Part shown: in pieces, positions 11,728-23,385 of the stretch
How positions within the stretch are numbered: the first letter of the stretch is position 1
Layout of the letters: each line of letters opens with the position of its first letter
Notes under the pieces: generated by a model
What the model was told of the DNA's origin: nothing
What the model saw: only the letters and a program-made list of their open reading frames with translations
Databases searched by the model: none
Source of the DNA: Pagrus major
Lineage: Eukaryota > Chordata > Actinopteri > Spariformes > Sparidae
DNA: 64,000 bases
Assembly (NCBI RefSeq): GCF_040436345.1
Contig: NC_133220.1
Location: 7,194,436-7,258,435 of the forward strand
Direction of reading: 5' to 3'
Translations under genes and position numbers: made by a program

Positions 11728-13122
11728 TCAGACCTGCTGCTGTGACACGCAGACTTTCAGTGGTAATATCTTCACTTCATCCTCAGAGTAAATGTATGGA
11801 AACATCCTCTCAGTGAAGGTGTGTGTGAAGGTGTGTATGTGTGTGTTAGTGTCAGGATCAGAGAACGACAGCTTTCCTCTGGTCCGGTCCAGATGAACTC
11901 TGATCCTCTGGGGCTTCCTTTGTACTACGAGATCAGTGTCTGGACCTGGTGGTGAGGATGTGAAGTACTGACCTTCACCACACCATACTCCCCATAATCC
12001 AGACTCTATGTTTCCTTTCCTATGGACAGATGTTGATATCACACCCAGTTCCCAGTCTGTACTGTCTCCAACCTCGACATCCCAGCTGTGAGTCCCTGAG
12101 CCAAAGCCCTCAGAGCCGAGGACAATGCGATAAAAGTCAAACCTCTCTGGGTTTTCAGGAAGCTTCTGTTCCTCTCCACATCTCACACTGGTCAGATCTT
12201 CAGACAGGATGAGTTCTGAGGCAGCTGTGTTTGGATCCAGAATCACAGGAGTGTAGGAGACCAACTCCTTCATCTTGTTCCAGATGTTGAAGGTCAGGTT
12301 GCCCAGGTGTTTGGCCACATCTATCAGAGCTCCTGAGACCAGCTGTGGATCATCCAACAGGGGGCACTGCTGGACTCTTTTCACTGCAGCCTTGTAGTTC
12401 TGCAGGAATGAGAGGTCTTCAGCTCTCAGTTCCTCCTCTGTGGCTTTGATTGTTTCTGACAGAGCTGCTATTGGTCTGCTCAGAGCCTCAATCTCCTTCT
12501 TCATCATCGTACTCTTCTGCTCCTCTTCCTCCCTCAGAGCAGTGATCCTGGCCTCCTCCTCCTCTTGTAGAAACTGATGAAGCTTCTTAAACTGCTCTTT
12601 AATCTGATTCTCTGTGTGTCGGGCCTGGACCTTCACGTGTTCTGCTGTTTGATTAAAGTTTCCTTTAACTCGTTTAAATCGCTTCAGTTTTTTCTGTAAG
12701 GGCTTCAGGGTTTTCTGGAGCTCCTCTCTGTGATCCTGTGCAGCTTCATCGATGGGACTGAATCTGTGGTTCTTGTGTGTTTTTGAATCTCTGCAGACGA
12801 GACAAACTGGCTGCTGATGGTCCAGACAGAAGAGTTTGAGTTTCTCACCGTGCAGACTGCAGACAGCCTCAGACCCGGCTGAAGCTCTCTGGTCTCTCTC
12901 CTGTAGGAAGGTCTCACACAGGTTCTTTATCACCAGACTAACAGGTGGTTCAGCTTTTGAAGATCTTCTCTTACAAACTGGACACTCGCGTGTTGGTTTG
13001 TCTCTCCACCAACTGTTCAGGCAGTCTTTACAGAAGCTGTGGCTGCATGACAGGACAACAGGATCTCTAAAGATGTCCCGACAGACCGGACAGCAGAGAT
13101 CCTCCTCTGATCTGGAAGCCAT
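11728..13122 (-). CDS. TRIM35-like E3 ubiquitin ligase, copy B
   Basis: An intronless class IV TRIM gene of 464 residues with intact RING, B-box 2, coiled coil and PRY-SPRY. It differs from copy F (19652-21046) by one residue, N against D in the coiled-coil segment [10 protein letters not shown]. The DNA of the reading frame appears to differ by about one base. Features shared only with F are KAEPPVSL after the [13 protein letters not shown] in the coiled coil, the CPLLDD variant, and VWCGEGQYF with TDLVVQRK in the SPRY. The promoter regions of B and F differ more than their coding parts, which points to gene conversion or recombination within the gene. The start is MASRSEED, as for copy A. 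Confidence 0.92.
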   Translation of the reverse strand: MASRSEEDLCCPVCRDIFRDPVVLSCSHSFCKDCLNSWWRDKPTRECPVCKRRSSKAEPPVSLVIKNLCETFLQERDQRASAGSEAVCSLHGEKLKLFCLDHQQPVCLVCRDSKTHKNHRFSPIDEAAQDHREELQKTLKPLQKKLKRFKRVKGNFNQTAEHVKVQARHTENQIKEQFKKLHQFLQEEEEARITALREEEEQKSTMMKKEIEALSRPIAALSETIKATEEELRAEDLSFLQNYKAAVKRVQQCPLLDDPQLVSGALIDVAKHLGNLTFNIWNKMKELVSYTPVILDPNTAASELILSEDLTSVRCGEEQKLPENPERFDFYRIVLGSEGFGSGTHSWDVEVGDSTDWELGVISTSVHRKGNIESGLWGVWCGEGQYFTSSPPGPDTDLVVQRKPQRIRVHLDRTRGKLSFSDPDTNTHIHTFTHTFTERMFPYIYSEDEVKILPLKVCVSQQQV

Positions 13123-13217
13123 GTCTTCTCTGAGTGGAGCTGAAAACACAGCAGACAGCACGTTAAAACAGGGACGTCAGGTGTGTGTCCCCTCCCTGCT
13201 GTAGAGAGTTGCCTCAG

Positions 13218-13233
13218 TTACTTTCACTTTGAG
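13218..13233 (-). promoter_or_regulatory. ISRE/PRDI-like motif upstream of copy B
   Basis: The same AAGTGAAAGT core as in copy A, at the same distance (about 96 bp) from the start codon. Confidence 0.5.
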
Positions 13234-13969
13234 TCTTTGTGTGTTTTTCCAGTCAGCAGCAGGCTGAAGCATTTCACTTCTTCATTACTTCATTATTTAA
13301 AAACTCCTACCTGTAACTGTCCTCTCTCAGCTGAAGTCAGAAACTTTGTAATGACGGTAAATCTTGTCTTGAGGTGTCTCCTCTCAGTCACAAGTGAACA
13401 GAGTCAAACTGTTTCCTGTTTGACTCAGAGCAACTTTCTTCTTCTTTCATGGTGTTTGGCATCAATATGTGTTGCATTACTGCCACCTTCTGGATTATAA
13501 CATGTTCACACTGAAAACTAAATTAATCCGTTCAAGGTTTTTTTGGTCTTTATTTGTCACATACACAGAAATTACAATACAATGTACAGTGTAATTCACT
13601 TAAGGTGGATATCAGTTCAAAGCTGGTCAGAAAAAAAGAAAATATTGATAAGATATAGAGATAAAGATACAAATATTATATTATGTACACATGTATACAC
13701 ATACTATATACACAAGATATACACTGCACATAAATACATAAGCACAATATACACTATAAACCAAGTTGATCCCATTGACCTTCATCCACACTCAGAAATC
13801 CCAACCCTGAACCATGAAAGAAAAGCCTGAAAAGGATATTTTTAGTGTGAGACAAATTTATTTGATTTGATTCTTTACATGTGTTATCCTCCACAAACAC
13901 GTTTATGAACACATTAACTTTAGAGGAGTTAACTGTTTACTCATCACCACCTTCTAACCAAGCACTCCA

Positions 13970-15364
13970 TCAGACCTGCTGCTGTGACACGCAGACTTTC
14001 AGTGGTAATATCTTCACTTCATCCTCAGAGTAAATGTATGGAAACATCCTCTCAGTGAAGGTGTGTGTGAAGGTGTGTATTTGTGTGTTAGTGTCAGGAT
14101 CAGAGAACGACAGCTTTCCTCCGGTCCAGTCCAGATGAAGTCTGATCCTCTGGGGCTTCCTTTGTAGTACGAGACCAGTGTCTGGACCTGGTGGTGAGGA
14201 TCTGAAGTACTGACCTTCGTCACACCCTACTCCCCATAATCCAGACTTTATGTATCTTTTCCTATGGACAGATGTTGATATCACACCCAGTTCCCAGTCA
14301 GTACTGTCTCCAACCTCGACATCCCAGCTGTGAGTCCCTGAGCCAAAGCCCTCAGAGCCGAGGACAATGCGATAAAAGTCAAACCTCTCTGGGTTTTCAG
14401 GAAGCTTCTGTTCCTCTCCACATCTCACACTGGTCAGATCTTCAGACAGGGTGAGTTCTGGGTCGGCTGTGTTTGGATCCAGAATCACAGGAGTGTAGGA
14501 GATAAACTCCTTCATCTTGTTCCAGATGTTGAAGGTCAGGTTGCCCAGGTGTTTGGCCACATCTATCAGAGCTCCTGAGACCAGCTGTGGATCATCCAGC
14601 AGGGGGCGCTGCTGGACTCTTTTCACTGCAGCCTTGTAGTTCTGCAGGAATGAGAGGTCTTCAGCTCTCAGCTCTTTTTTTGTGGCTTTGATTGTGTCTG
14701 ACAGAGCTGCCATCTCTCTGCTCAGAGCCTCAATCTCCTTCTTCATCATCGTACTTTTCTGCTCCTCTTCCTCCCTCAGAGCAGTGATCCTGGCCTCCTC
14801 TTCCTCTTGTAGAAACTGATGAAGCTTCTTAAACTGCTCTTTAATCTGACTCTCTGTGTGTCGGGCCTGGACCTTCACGTGTTCTGCTGTTTGATCAAAG
14901 TTTCCTTTCATTTCTTTGCAGACCTTCAGTTTCTCCTGTAAGGGCTTCAGGGTTTTCTGGAGCTCCTCTCTGTGATCTTGTGCAGCTTCATCGATGGGAC
15001 TGAATCTGTGGTTCTTGTGTATTTTTGAGTCTCTGCAGACAAGACACACTGGCTCCTGATGCTCCAGACAGAAGAGTTTGAGTTTCTCACCGTGCAGACT
15101 GCAGACAGCCTCAGACCCGGCTGAAGCTCTCTGGTCTCTCTCCTGTAGGAAGGTCTCACACAGGTTCTTTATCACCAGACTAACAGGTGGTTGGGTTTTT
15201 GAAGATCTTCTCTTACAAACTGGACACTCGCGTGTTGGTTTGTCTCTCCACCAACTGTTCAGGCAGTCTTTACAGAAGCTGTGGCTGCATGACAGGACAA
15301 CAGGATCTCTAAAGATGTCCTGACAGACCGGACAGCAGAGATCCTCCTCTGATCTGGAAGCCAT
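13970..15364 (-). CDS. TRIM35-like E3 ubiquitin ligase, copy C
   Basis: An intronless class IV TRIM gene of 464 residues with all RING and B-box 2 metal ligands present. The B-box stretch reads LEHQEPVC instead of LDHQQPVC. The coiled coil carries the block [13 protein letters not shown] and the variant KKELRAEDL, both shared only with copy G; the other copies have [10 protein letters not shown] or [10 protein letters not shown], and EEELRAED. The SPRY has private loop changes ([22 protein letters not shown]) and a TQIHTF variant. This patchwork indicates exchange between units. An AATAAA signal lies just downstream on the minus strand at about 13857. Confidence 0.92.
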   Translation of the reverse strand: MASRSEEDLCCPVCQDIFRDPVVLSCSHSFCKDCLNSWWRDKPTRECPVCKRRSSKTQPPVSLVIKNLCETFLQERDQRASAGSEAVCSLHGEKLKLFCLEHQEPVCLVCRDSKIHKNHRFSPIDEAAQDHREELQKTLKPLQEKLKVCKEMKGNFDQTAEHVKVQARHTESQIKEQFKKLHQFLQEEEEARITALREEEEQKSTMMKKEIEALSREMAALSDTIKATKKELRAEDLSFLQNYKAAVKRVQQRPLLDDPQLVSGALIDVAKHLGNLTFNIWNKMKEFISYTPVILDPNTADPELTLSEDLTSVRCGEEQKLPENPERFDFYRIVLGSEGFGSGTHSWDVEVGDSTDWELGVISTSVHRKRYIKSGLWGVGCDEGQYFRSSPPGPDTGLVLQRKPQRIRLHLDWTGGKLSFSDPDTNTQIHTFTHTFTERMFPYIYSEDEVKILPLKVCVSQQQV

Positions 15365-15458
15365 GTCTTCTCTGAGTGGAGCTGAAAACACAGCAGACAG
15401 CACGTTAAAACAGGACGTCAGGTGTGTGTCCCCTCCCTGCTGTAGAGAGTTGCCTCAG

Positions 15459-15474
15459 TTACTTTCACTTTGGG
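15459..15474 (-). promoter_or_regulatory. ISRE/PRDI-like motif upstream of copy C
   Basis: The motif reads CCCAAAGTGAAAGTAA on the gene strand. It differs from the other copies by one base outside the AAGTGAAAGT core. Confidence 0.48.
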
Positions 15475-16288
15475 TCTTTGTGTGTTTTTCCAGTCAGCAG
15501 CAGGCTGAAGCATTTCACTTCTTCATTACTTCATTATTTAAAAACTCCTACCTGTAACTGTCCTCTCTCAGCTGAAGTCAGAAACTTTGTAATGACGGTA
15601 AATCTTGTCTTAAGGTGTGTCTCCTCTCAGTCACAAGTGAACAGAGTCAAACTGTTTCCTGTTTGACAACTTTCTTCTTCTTTCATGGTGTTTGGCATCA
15701 ATATGCGTTGCATTGCTGCCACCTTCTGGATTATAACATGTTCACACTGAAAACTAAATTAACCCATTCAAGGTTCAAGGTTCTTTATTTGTCACATACA
15801 CAGAGATTACAATACAATGTACAGTGTAATTCACTTTAGGTGGATATCAGTTTATAGCTGGTCAGAAAAAAAAGGAAAATATTGATAAGATATAGAGATA
15901 AAGATACAAATATTATATTATGTACACATGTATACACATACTATATACACAACATATACACTGCACATAAATACATAAGCACAATATACACTATACACAA
16001 AGTTGATCCCATTGACCTTCATCCACACTCAGAAATCCCAACCCTGAACCATGAAAGAAAAGCCTGAAAAGATATTTTTAGTCTGAGACAAATTTATTTG
16101 ATTTGCAGTTTTATGGCCTTTAATAGCACCCAGCGTGACGAGGGTGAGTTTACAGAGCATGTCAGAGAATAATTCAGCTCTTCATCTGATTCTTTACATG
16201 TGTTATCCTCCACAAACACGTTTATGAACACATTAACTTTAGAGAAGTTAACTGTTTACTCATCACCACCTTCTAACCAAGCACTTTA

Positions 16289-16726
16289 TCAGACCTGCTG
16301 CTGTGACACACAGACTTTCAGTGGTAATATCTTCATTTCATCCTCACAGTAAATGTATGGAAACATCCTCTCAGTGAAGGTGTGTGTGAAGGTGTGTATG
16401 TGTGTGTTAGTGTCAGGATCAGAGAACGACAGCTTTCCTCTGGTCCAGTCCAGATGAACTCTGATCCTCTGGGGCTTCCTTCGTAGTACGAGACCAGTGT
16501 CTGGACCTGGTGGTGAGCGTGTGAAGTATTGACCTTCATCAAACCCTACTCCCCATAATCCAGACTCTATGTTTCCTTTCCTATAGACAGGTGGTGATGT
16601 CACACCCAGTTCCCAGTCAGTACTGTCTCCAACCTCGACATCCCAGCTGTGAGTCCCTGAGCCAAAGCCCTCAGAGCCGAGGACAATGTGAGAGCAGTCA
16701 AACCTCTCTGGGTTATAAGGAAGCAA
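16289..16726 (-). pseudogene. TRIM35-like partial copy D (SPRY only)
   Basis: This frame matches only the C-terminal PRY-SPRY of the array genes, from [17 protein letters not shown] to the usual end KVCVSQQQV. Homology stops abruptly at about 16720, where unrelated repeat DNA begins. The RING, B-box and coiled coil are absent. The 3' UTR tail (16105-16180) has the long version otherwise seen only next to copy A, so D probably derives from an A-like unit. It lacks the array promoter and is unlikely to give a functional TRIM. The neighbouring copy E has its SPRY replaced at nearly the same codon, so the two may stem from one rearrangement. Confidence 0.8.
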
Positions 16727-17080
16727 CCTTAACCACGTGTTTTTTGTGCCTAAACCTCAAAACATTTCTTACAAATATTACCTTCAGATTACATGAGCTG
16801 ACTTTCATGTCAGGTGGTATGAGAAAATAGTGTCAGAGTGCTAGTTTAGCGAGACTGTTTGAGATGGTTCCCGCCATGTAAGTGGCAGCAATATATATTT
16901 TTGACGAGACAGGATCATTTTTAGCCATTTTTGTTTTGAAAACAGAAGCAGGGAAGCTAAAACTTGATCTTAACCCTAAGCAAGTGTTTTTTGTGCCTAC
17001 ACCTCACCAGACCATAACCACAATCTTGATTTATGGTGAAGCAGCATCAAATATTCAGAATCACTATATGCACACATGAT
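16724..17080. repeat. Dispersed fish repeat between copies D and E
   Basis: Two direct copies of a GTGTTTTTTGTGCCTAAACC-like motif, near 16736 and 16983, occur with CTTAACC blocks. This kind of sequence is frequent in percomorph genomes. The remainder up to 17400 holds nothing recognisable. The stretch fills the gap left by the missing 5' half of copy D. Confidence 0.4.
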
Positions 17081-17400
17081 GTAACGTCATCATCGTATTC
17101 AAAGTAAGAACATTAGAGAAAGTAGAACAATATAAGTAACAAAATCAAAAGCTTTTTTTTCATTTAACACAGTCAGTAAATTTTTTTCAAAAAACAATAA
17201 AAAATCAGAAATTCACAACAACATGGTTCATAAATGTTCATGAAACACTGACGCTCCTCTGTTCATTCAACTCCAAGAACTCGTAAGAAGTCGTATCACT
17301 GATACGCCAAATGATGACATTTCTGAGTCGGCTAACCTCACCTGAAAATAATAACACATAGCATGTCTAGCTAAGACTAGAGACTAGGCCAGAAGCCTGT

Positions 17401-18804
17401 CTACACTGTCTGGTCTTCCATTTTTACAGAGACCGTCACTGGTAATATCTTCAGTGGCAGTTTATTCCGGGTGCCAATGTATGGAAACAACCTGTTAGTG
17501 AAAGTGTGTGTGAAGGTGTGTATGTGTGTGTTAGTATCAAGATCATAGAACGACAGTTTTCCTTTGTCATAGTCCAGGTGAACTCTGATCCTCTGGAGCT
17601 TCTTTACTGCAAGAACTTTATGTGGGAGTGGCGGTGAGACGGCTTTGTATATTCCATCAAGGAGACAAAGTTCCCAGTATCCATCTAGTATTTGTCCCTT
17701 TCTCTTGACAGACTCCCTTAAGACACCTAGGCCCCAAAATGCATCATTACGAACCTCAACATCCCAGTCATGGGTCCCTGAATTAAAGGCCTCAGAGCCG
17801 AGGACAATGCGGTGCATTTGAATCCTCTCTGGGTTTTCAGGAAGCTTCAGTTTCTGTCCAAGTCTCACACTGGTCAGATCTTCAGACAGGAAAAGTTCTG
17901 GGTTGGATGTGTTTGGATCCAGAATCACAGGAGTGTAGGAGACCATCTCCTTCATCTTCTTCCAGATGTTGAATGTCAGGTTGCCCAGGTGTTTGGCCAC
18001 ATCTATCAGAGCTCCTGAGACCAGCTGTGGATCATCCAGCAGGGGGCGCTGCTGGACTCTCTCCACTGCAGCCTTGTAGTTCTGCAGGAATGAGACGTCT
18101 TCAGCTCTCAGTTCCTCCTCTGTGGCTTTGACTGTGTCTGACAGAGCTGCTATCTCTCTGCTCAGAGCCTCAATCTCCTTCTTCATCATCGTACTTTTCT
18201 GCTCCTCTTCCTCCCTCAGAGCAGTGATCCTGGCCGCCTCTTCCTCTTGTAGAAACTGATGAAGCTTCTTAAACTGCTCTTTAATCTGACTCTCTGTGTG
18301 TCGGGCCTGGACCTTAATGTGTTCTGCTGTTTGATTAAAGTTTCCTTTAACTCGTTCAAAGCGTTTCAGTTTCTCCTGTAAGGGCTTCAGGGTTTTCTGG
18401 AGCTCCTCTTTGTGATCCTGTGCCGCTTCATCGATGGGACTGAATGTGTGGTTCTTGTGTATTTTTGAGTCTCTGCAGACGAGACACACTGGCTGCTGAT
18501 GGTCCAGACAGAAGAGTTTGAGTTTCTCACCGTGCAGACTGCAGACAGCCTCAGACCCGGCTGAAGCTCTCTGGTCTCTCTCCTGTAGGAAGGTCTCACA
18601 CAGGTTCTTTATCACCAGACCAATAGGTGGTTCATCTTTTGAAGATCTTCTCTTACAAACTGGACACTCGCATGTTGGTTTGTCTCTCCACCAACTGTTC
18701 AGGCAGTCTTTACAGAAGCTGTGGCTGCATGACAGGACAACAGGATCTCTAAAGATGTCCTGACAGACCGGACAGCAGAGATCCTCCTCTGATCTGGAAG
18801 CCAT
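17401..18804 (-). CDS. TRIM35-like E3 ubiquitin ligase, copy E (divergent SPRY)
   Basis: An intronless class IV TRIM gene of 467 residues. The RING, B-box 2, coiled coil and PRY (to LPENPER) are nearly the same as in the neighbours. From about residue 335 the SPRY is clearly different: [20 protein letters not shown], then [18 protein letters not shown] and the ending [10 protein letters not shown]. The 3' UTR also differs from the other units. The gene therefore looks like a chimera of the array 5' module with a SPRY and 3' end from an older or different family member. All zinc ligands are present. One RING-loop change is TCECPVC instead of TRECPVC. Target specificity should differ from the other copies. 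Confidence 0.92.
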   Translation of the reverse strand: MASRSEEDLCCPVCQDIFRDPVVLSCSHSFCKDCLNSWWRDKPTCECPVCKRRSSKDEPPIGLVIKNLCETFLQERDQRASAGSEAVCSLHGEKLKLFCLDHQQPVCLVCRDSKIHKNHTFSPIDEAAQDHKEELQKTLKPLQEKLKRFERVKGNFNQTAEHIKVQARHTESQIKEQFKKLHQFLQEEEAARITALREEEEQKSTMMKKEIEALSREIAALSDTVKATEEELRAEDVSFLQNYKAAVERVQQRPLLDDPQLVSGALIDVAKHLGNLTFNIWKKMKEMVSYTPVILDPNTSNPELFLSEDLTSVRLGQKLKLPENPERIQMHRIVLGSEAFNSGTHDWDVEVRNDAFWGLGVLRESVKRKGQILDGYWELCLLDGIYKAVSPPLPHKVLAVKKLQRIRVHLDYDKGKLSFYDLDTNTHIHTFTHTFTNRLFPYIGTRNKLPLKILPVTVSVKMEDQTV

Positions 18805-18898
18805 GTCTTCTCTGAGTGGAGCTGAAAACACAGCAGACAGCACGTTAAAACAGGACGTCAGGTGTGTGTCCCCTCCCTGCTGTAGAGAGTTGCCTCAG

Positions 18899-18914
18899 TT
18901 ACTTTCACTTTGAG
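18899..18914 (-). promoter_or_regulatory. ISRE/PRDI-like motif upstream of copy E
   Basis: Identical in core and position to the motif in copy A, although the SPRY half of this gene has diverged. Confidence 0.5.
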
Positions 18915-19651
18915 TCTTTGTGTGTTTTTCCAGTCAGCAGCAGGCTGAAGCATTTCACTTCTTCATTACTTCATTATTTAAAAACTCCTACCTGTAACTG
19001 TCCTCTCTCAGCTGAAGTCAGAAACTTTGTAATGACAGTAAATCTTGTCTTGAGGTGCGTCTCCTCTCAGTCACAAGTGAACAGAGTCAAACTGTTTCCT
19101 GTTTGACTCAGAGCAACTTTCTTCTTCTTTCATGGTGTTTGGCATCAATATGCGTTGCATTGCTGCCACCTTCTGGATTATAACATGTTCACACTGAAAA
19201 CTAAATTAACCCATTCAAGGTTTTTAGGTCTTTATTTGTCACATACACAAAGATTACAATGCAATGTACAGTGTAATTCACTTTAGGTAGATATCAGTTC
19301 ATAGCTGGTCAGAAAAAAAGAAAATATTGATAAGATATAGAGATAAAGATACAAATATTATATTATGTACGCATGTATACACATACTATATACACAAGAT
19401 ATACACTGCACATAAACACATAAGCACAATATACACTATACACAAAGTTGATCCCATTGACCTTCATCCACACTCAGAAATCCCAACCCTGAACCATGAA
19501 AGAAAAGCCTGACAAGGATATTTTTAGTCTGAGACAAATGTATTTGATCTGATTCTTTACATGTGTTATCCTCCACAAACACGTTTATGAACACATTAAC
19601 TTTAGAGGAGTTAACTGTTTACTCATCACCACCTTCTAACCAAGCACTCCA

Positions 19652-21046
19652 TCAGACCTGCTGCTGTGACACGCAGACTTTCAGTGGTAATATCTTCACT
19701 TCATCCTCAGAGTAAATGTATGGAAACATCCTCTCAGTGAAGGTGTGTGTGAAGGTGTGTATGTGTGTGTTAGTGTCAGGATCAGAGAACGACAGCTTTC
19801 CTCTGGTCCGGTCCAGATGAACTCTGATCCTCTGGGGCTTCCTTTGTACTACGAGATCAGTGTCTGGACCTGGTGGTGAGGATGTGAAGTACTGACCTTC
19901 ACCACACCATACTCCCCATAATCCAGACTCTATGTTTCCTTTCCTATGGACAGATGTTGATATCACACCCAGTTCCCAGTCTGTACTGTCTCCAACCTCG
20001 ACATCCCAGCTGTGAGTCCCTGAGCCAAAGCCCTCAGAGCCGAGGACAATGCGATAAAAGTCAAACCTCTCTGGGTTTTCAGGAAGCTTCTGTTCCTCTC
20101 CACATCTCACACTGGTCAGATCTTCAGACAGGATGAGTTCTGAGGCAGCTGTGTTTGGATCCAGAATCACAGGAGTGTAGGAGACCAACTCCTTCATCTT
20201 GTTCCAGATGTTGAAGGTCAGGTTGCCCAGGTGTTTGGCCACATCTATCAGAGCTCCTGAGACCAGCTGTGGATCATCCAACAGGGGGCACTGCTGGACT
20301 CTTTTCACTGCAGCCTTGTAGTTCTGCAGGAATGAGAGGTCTTCAGCTCTCAGTTCCTCCTCTGTGGCTTTGATTGTTTCTGACAGAGCTGCTATTGGTC
20401 TGCTCAGAGCCTCAATCTCCTTCTTCATCATCGTACTCTTCTGCTCCTCTTCCTCCCTCAGAGCAGTGATCCTGGCCTCCTCCTCCTCTTGTAGAAACTG
20501 ATGAAGCTTCTTAAACTGCTCTTTAATCTGATTCTCTGTGTGTCGGGCCTGGACCTTCACGTGTTCTGCTGTTTGATCAAAGTTTCCTTTAACTCGTTTA
20601 AATCGCTTCAGTTTTTTCTGTAAGGGCTTCAGGGTTTTCTGGAGCTCCTCTCTGTGATCCTGTGCAGCTTCATCGATGGGACTGAATCTGTGGTTCTTGT
20701 GTGTTTTTGAATCTCTGCAGACGAGACAAACTGGCTGCTGATGGTCCAGACAGAAGAGTTTGAGTTTCTCACCGTGCAGACTGCAGACAGCCTCAGACCC
20801 GGCTGAAGCTCTCTGGTCTCTCTCCTGTAGGAAGGTCTCACACAGGTTCTTTATCACCAGACTAACAGGTGGTTCAGCTTTTGAAGATCTTCTCTTACAA
20901 ACTGGACACTCGCGTGTTGGTTTGTCTCTCCACCAACTGTTCAGGCAGTCTTTACAGAAGCTGTGGCTGCATGACAGGACAACAGGATCTCTAAAGATGT
21001 CCCGACAGACCGGACAGCAGAGATCCTCCTCTGATCTGGAAGCCAT
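19652..21046 (-). CDS. TRIM35-like E3 ubiquitin ligase, copy F
   Basis: An intronless class IV TRIM gene of 464 residues, the twin of copy B with one residue difference. The immediate 3' flank, including the private form ACAAATGTATTTGATCTG, is also the same as that of B. The 5' flank instead carries variants found in copy E (AATGACAGTAAATC, CTTGAGGTGCG). This places a recombination or conversion boundary just upstream of the gene. RING, B-box 2, coiled coil and PRY-SPRY are all intact. Because B and F lie 7.9 kb apart with other copies between, either recent conversion or an assembly duplication could explain their identity. Confidence 0.92.
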   Translation of the reverse strand: MASRSEEDLCCPVCRDIFRDPVVLSCSHSFCKDCLNSWWRDKPTRECPVCKRRSSKAEPPVSLVIKNLCETFLQERDQRASAGSEAVCSLHGEKLKLFCLDHQQPVCLVCRDSKTHKNHRFSPIDEAAQDHREELQKTLKPLQKKLKRFKRVKGNFDQTAEHVKVQARHTENQIKEQFKKLHQFLQEEEEARITALREEEEQKSTMMKKEIEALSRPIAALSETIKATEEELRAEDLSFLQNYKAAVKRVQQCPLLDDPQLVSGALIDVAKHLGNLTFNIWNKMKELVSYTPVILDPNTAASELILSEDLTSVRCGEEQKLPENPERFDFYRIVLGSEGFGSGTHSWDVEVGDSTDWELGVISTSVHRKGNIESGLWGVWCGEGQYFTSSPPGPDTDLVVQRKPQRIRVHLDRTRGKLSFSDPDTNTHIHTFTHTFTERMFPYIYSEDEVKILPLKVCVSQQQV

Positions 21047-21140
21047 GTCTTCTCTGAGTGGAGCTGAAAACACAGCAGACAGCACGTTAAAACAGGACGT
21101 CAGTTGTGTGTCCCCTCCCTGCTGTAGAGAGTTGCCTCAG

Positions 21141-21156
21141 TTACTTTCACTTTGAG
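21141..21156 (-). promoter_or_regulatory. ISRE/PRDI-like motif upstream of copy F
   Basis: The same CTCAAAGTGAAAGTAA site, about 95 bp upstream of the start codon. Confidence 0.5.
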
Positions 21157-21872
21157 TCTTTGTGTGTTTTTCCAGTCAGCAGCAGGCTGAAGCATTTCAC
21201 TTCTTCATTACTTCATTATTTAAAAACTCCTACCTGTAACTGTCCTCTCTCAGCTGAAGTCAGAAACTTTGTAATGACAGTAAATCTTGTCTTGAGGTGC
21301 GTCTCCTCTCAGTCACAAGTGAACAGAGTCAAACTGTTTCCTGTTTGACAACTTTCTTCTTCTTTCATGGTGTTTGGCATCAATATGGGTTGCATTACTG
21401 CCACCCTCTGGATTATAACATGTTCACACTGAAAACTAAATTAACCCATTCAAGGTTTTTAGGTCTTTATTTGTCACATACACAGAGATTACAATGCAAT
21501 GTACAGTGCAATTCACTTTAGGTGGATATCAGTTCATAGCTGGTCAGAAAAAAAGGAAAATATTGATAAGATATAGAGATAAAGATAAAGATACAAATAA
21601 AATATTATATTATGTACGCATGTATACACATACTATATACACAACATATACACTGCACATAAACACATAAGCACAATATACACTATACACAAAGTTGATC
21701 CCATTGACCTGCATCCACACTCAGAAATCCCAACCCTGAACCATGAAAGAAAAGCCTGAAAAGGATATTTTTAGTGTGAGACAAATGTATTTGATCTGAT
21801 TCTTTACATGTGTTATCCTCCACAAACACGTTTATGAACACATTAACTTTAGAGGAGTTAACTGTTTACTCA

Positions 21873-23291
21873 TCACCACCTTCTAACCAAGCACTCCATC
21901 AGACCTGCTGCTGTGACACAGACTTTCAGTGGTAATATCTTCATTTCATCCTCACAGTAAATGTATGGAAACATCCTCTCAGTGAAGGTGTGTGTGAAGG
22001 TGTGTATGTGTGTGTTAGTGTCAGGATCAGAGAACGACAGCTTTCCTCCGGTCCAGTCCAGATGAACTCTGATCCTCTGGGGCTTCCTTTGTAGTACGAG
22101 ACCAGTGTATGGACCTGGTGGTGAGCGTGTGAAGTACTGACCTACTCCAAACCCTACTCCCCATAATCCAGAGTCTATGTCTCTTTTTCCATGGACAGAT
22201 GTTGATATCACACCCAGTTCCCAGTCAGTACTGTCTCCAACCTCGACATCCCAGCTGTGAGTCCCTGAGCCAAAGCTCTCAGAGCCGAGGACAATGCGAA
22301 AGCAGTCAAACCTCTCTGGGTTTTCAGGAAGCATCTGTTCCTCTCCACATCTCACACTGGTCAGATCTTCAGACAGGATGAGTTCTGAGTCAGCTGTGTT
22401 TGGATCCAGAATCACAGGAGTGTAGGAGACCAACTCCTTCATCTTGTTCCAGATGTTGAAGGTCAGGTTGCCCAGGTGTTTGGCCACATCTATCAGAGCT
22501 CCTGAGACCAGCTGTGGATCATCCAGCAGGGGGCGCTGCTGGACTCTCTTCACTGCAGCCTTGTAGTTCTGCAGGAATGAGAGGTCTTCAGCTCTCAGCT
22601 CTTTTTTTGTGGCTTTGATTGTGACTGACAGAGCTGCTATCTCTCTGCTCAGAGCCTCAATCTCCTTCTTCATCATCGTACTCTTCTGCTCCTCTTCCTC
22701 CCTCAGAGCAGTGATCCTGGCCTCCTCTTCCTCTTGTAGAAACTGATGAAGCTTCTTAAACTGCTCTTTAATCTGCCTCTCTGTGTGTCGGGCCTGGACT
22801 TTCATGTGTTCTGCTGTTTGATCAAAGTTTCCTTTCATTTCTTTGCAGACCTTCAGTTTCTCCTGTAAGGGCTTCAGGGATTTCTGGAGCTCCTTTCTGT
22901 GATCCTGTGCAGCTTCATCGATGGGTCTGAATCTGTGGTTGTTGTGTGTTTTTGAGTCTCTGCAGACGAGACACACTGGCTGCTGATGGTCCAGACAGAA
23001 GAGTTTGAGTTTCTCACCGTGCAGACTGCAGACAGCCTCAGACCCGGCTGAAGCTCTCTGGTCTCTCTCCTGTAGGAAGGTCTCACACAGGTTCTTTATC
23101 ACCAGACTAACAGGTGGTTGGGTTCTTGAAGATCTTCTCCTACAAACTGGACACTCGCGTGTTGGTTTGTCTCTCCACCAACTGTTCAGGCAGTCTTTAC
23201 AGAAGCTGTGGCTGCATGACAGGACAACAGGATCTCTAAAGATGTCCTGACAGACCGGACAGCAGAGATCCTCCTCTGATCTGGAAGCCAT
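21873..23291 (-). CDS. TRIM35-like E3 ubiquitin ligase, copy G
   Basis: An intronless class IV TRIM gene of 472 residues. The N-terminal part resembles copy A ([18 protein letters not shown]), while the coiled coil has the copy C block ([22 protein letters not shown]). The gene is therefore a mosaic. The C-terminus differs: relative to the other copies two bases are missing near the end, so KVCVSQQQV becomes [17 protein letters not shown]. This changes only the last residues after the SPRY core and probably leaves the fold intact. About 130 bp upstream of the start, the conserved promoter block is interrupted by about 610 bp of unrelated DNA, which may alter expression. Confidence 0.91.
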   Translation of the reverse strand: MASRSEEDLCCPVCQDIFRDPVVLSCSHSFCKDCLNSWWRDKPTRECPVCRRRSSRTQPPVSLVIKNLCETFLQERDQRASAGSEAVCSLHGEKLKLFCLDHQQPVCLVCRDSKTHNNHRFRPIDEAAQDHRKELQKSLKPLQEKLKVCKEMKGNFDQTAEHMKVQARHTERQIKEQFKKLHQFLQEEEEARITALREEEEQKSTMMKKEIEALSREIAALSVTIKATKKELRAEDLSFLQNYKAAVKRVQQRPLLDDPQLVSGALIDVAKHLGNLTFNIWNKMKELVSYTPVILDPNTADSELILSEDLTSVRCGEEQMLPENPERFDCFRIVLGSESFGSGTHSWDVEVGDSTDWELGVISTSVHGKRDIDSGLWGVGFGVGQYFTRSPPGPYTGLVLQRKPQRIRVHLDWTGGKLSFSDPDTNTHIHTFTHTFTERMFPYIYCEDEMKILPLKVCVTAAGLMECLVRRW

Positions 23292-23385
23292 GTCTTCTCT
23301 GAGTGGAGCTGAAAACACAGCAGACAGCACGTTAAAACAGGACGTCAGGTGTGTGTCCCCTCCCTGCTGTAGAGAGTTGCCTCAG

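Noticed and set aside
10389-23250. Recurrent 60-130-residue open frames on the plus strand and in other minus-strand frames across the TRIM genes
   Set aside because: They recur only because the TRIM units are copies. They are shadows of the real coding frame and have no motifs of their own.
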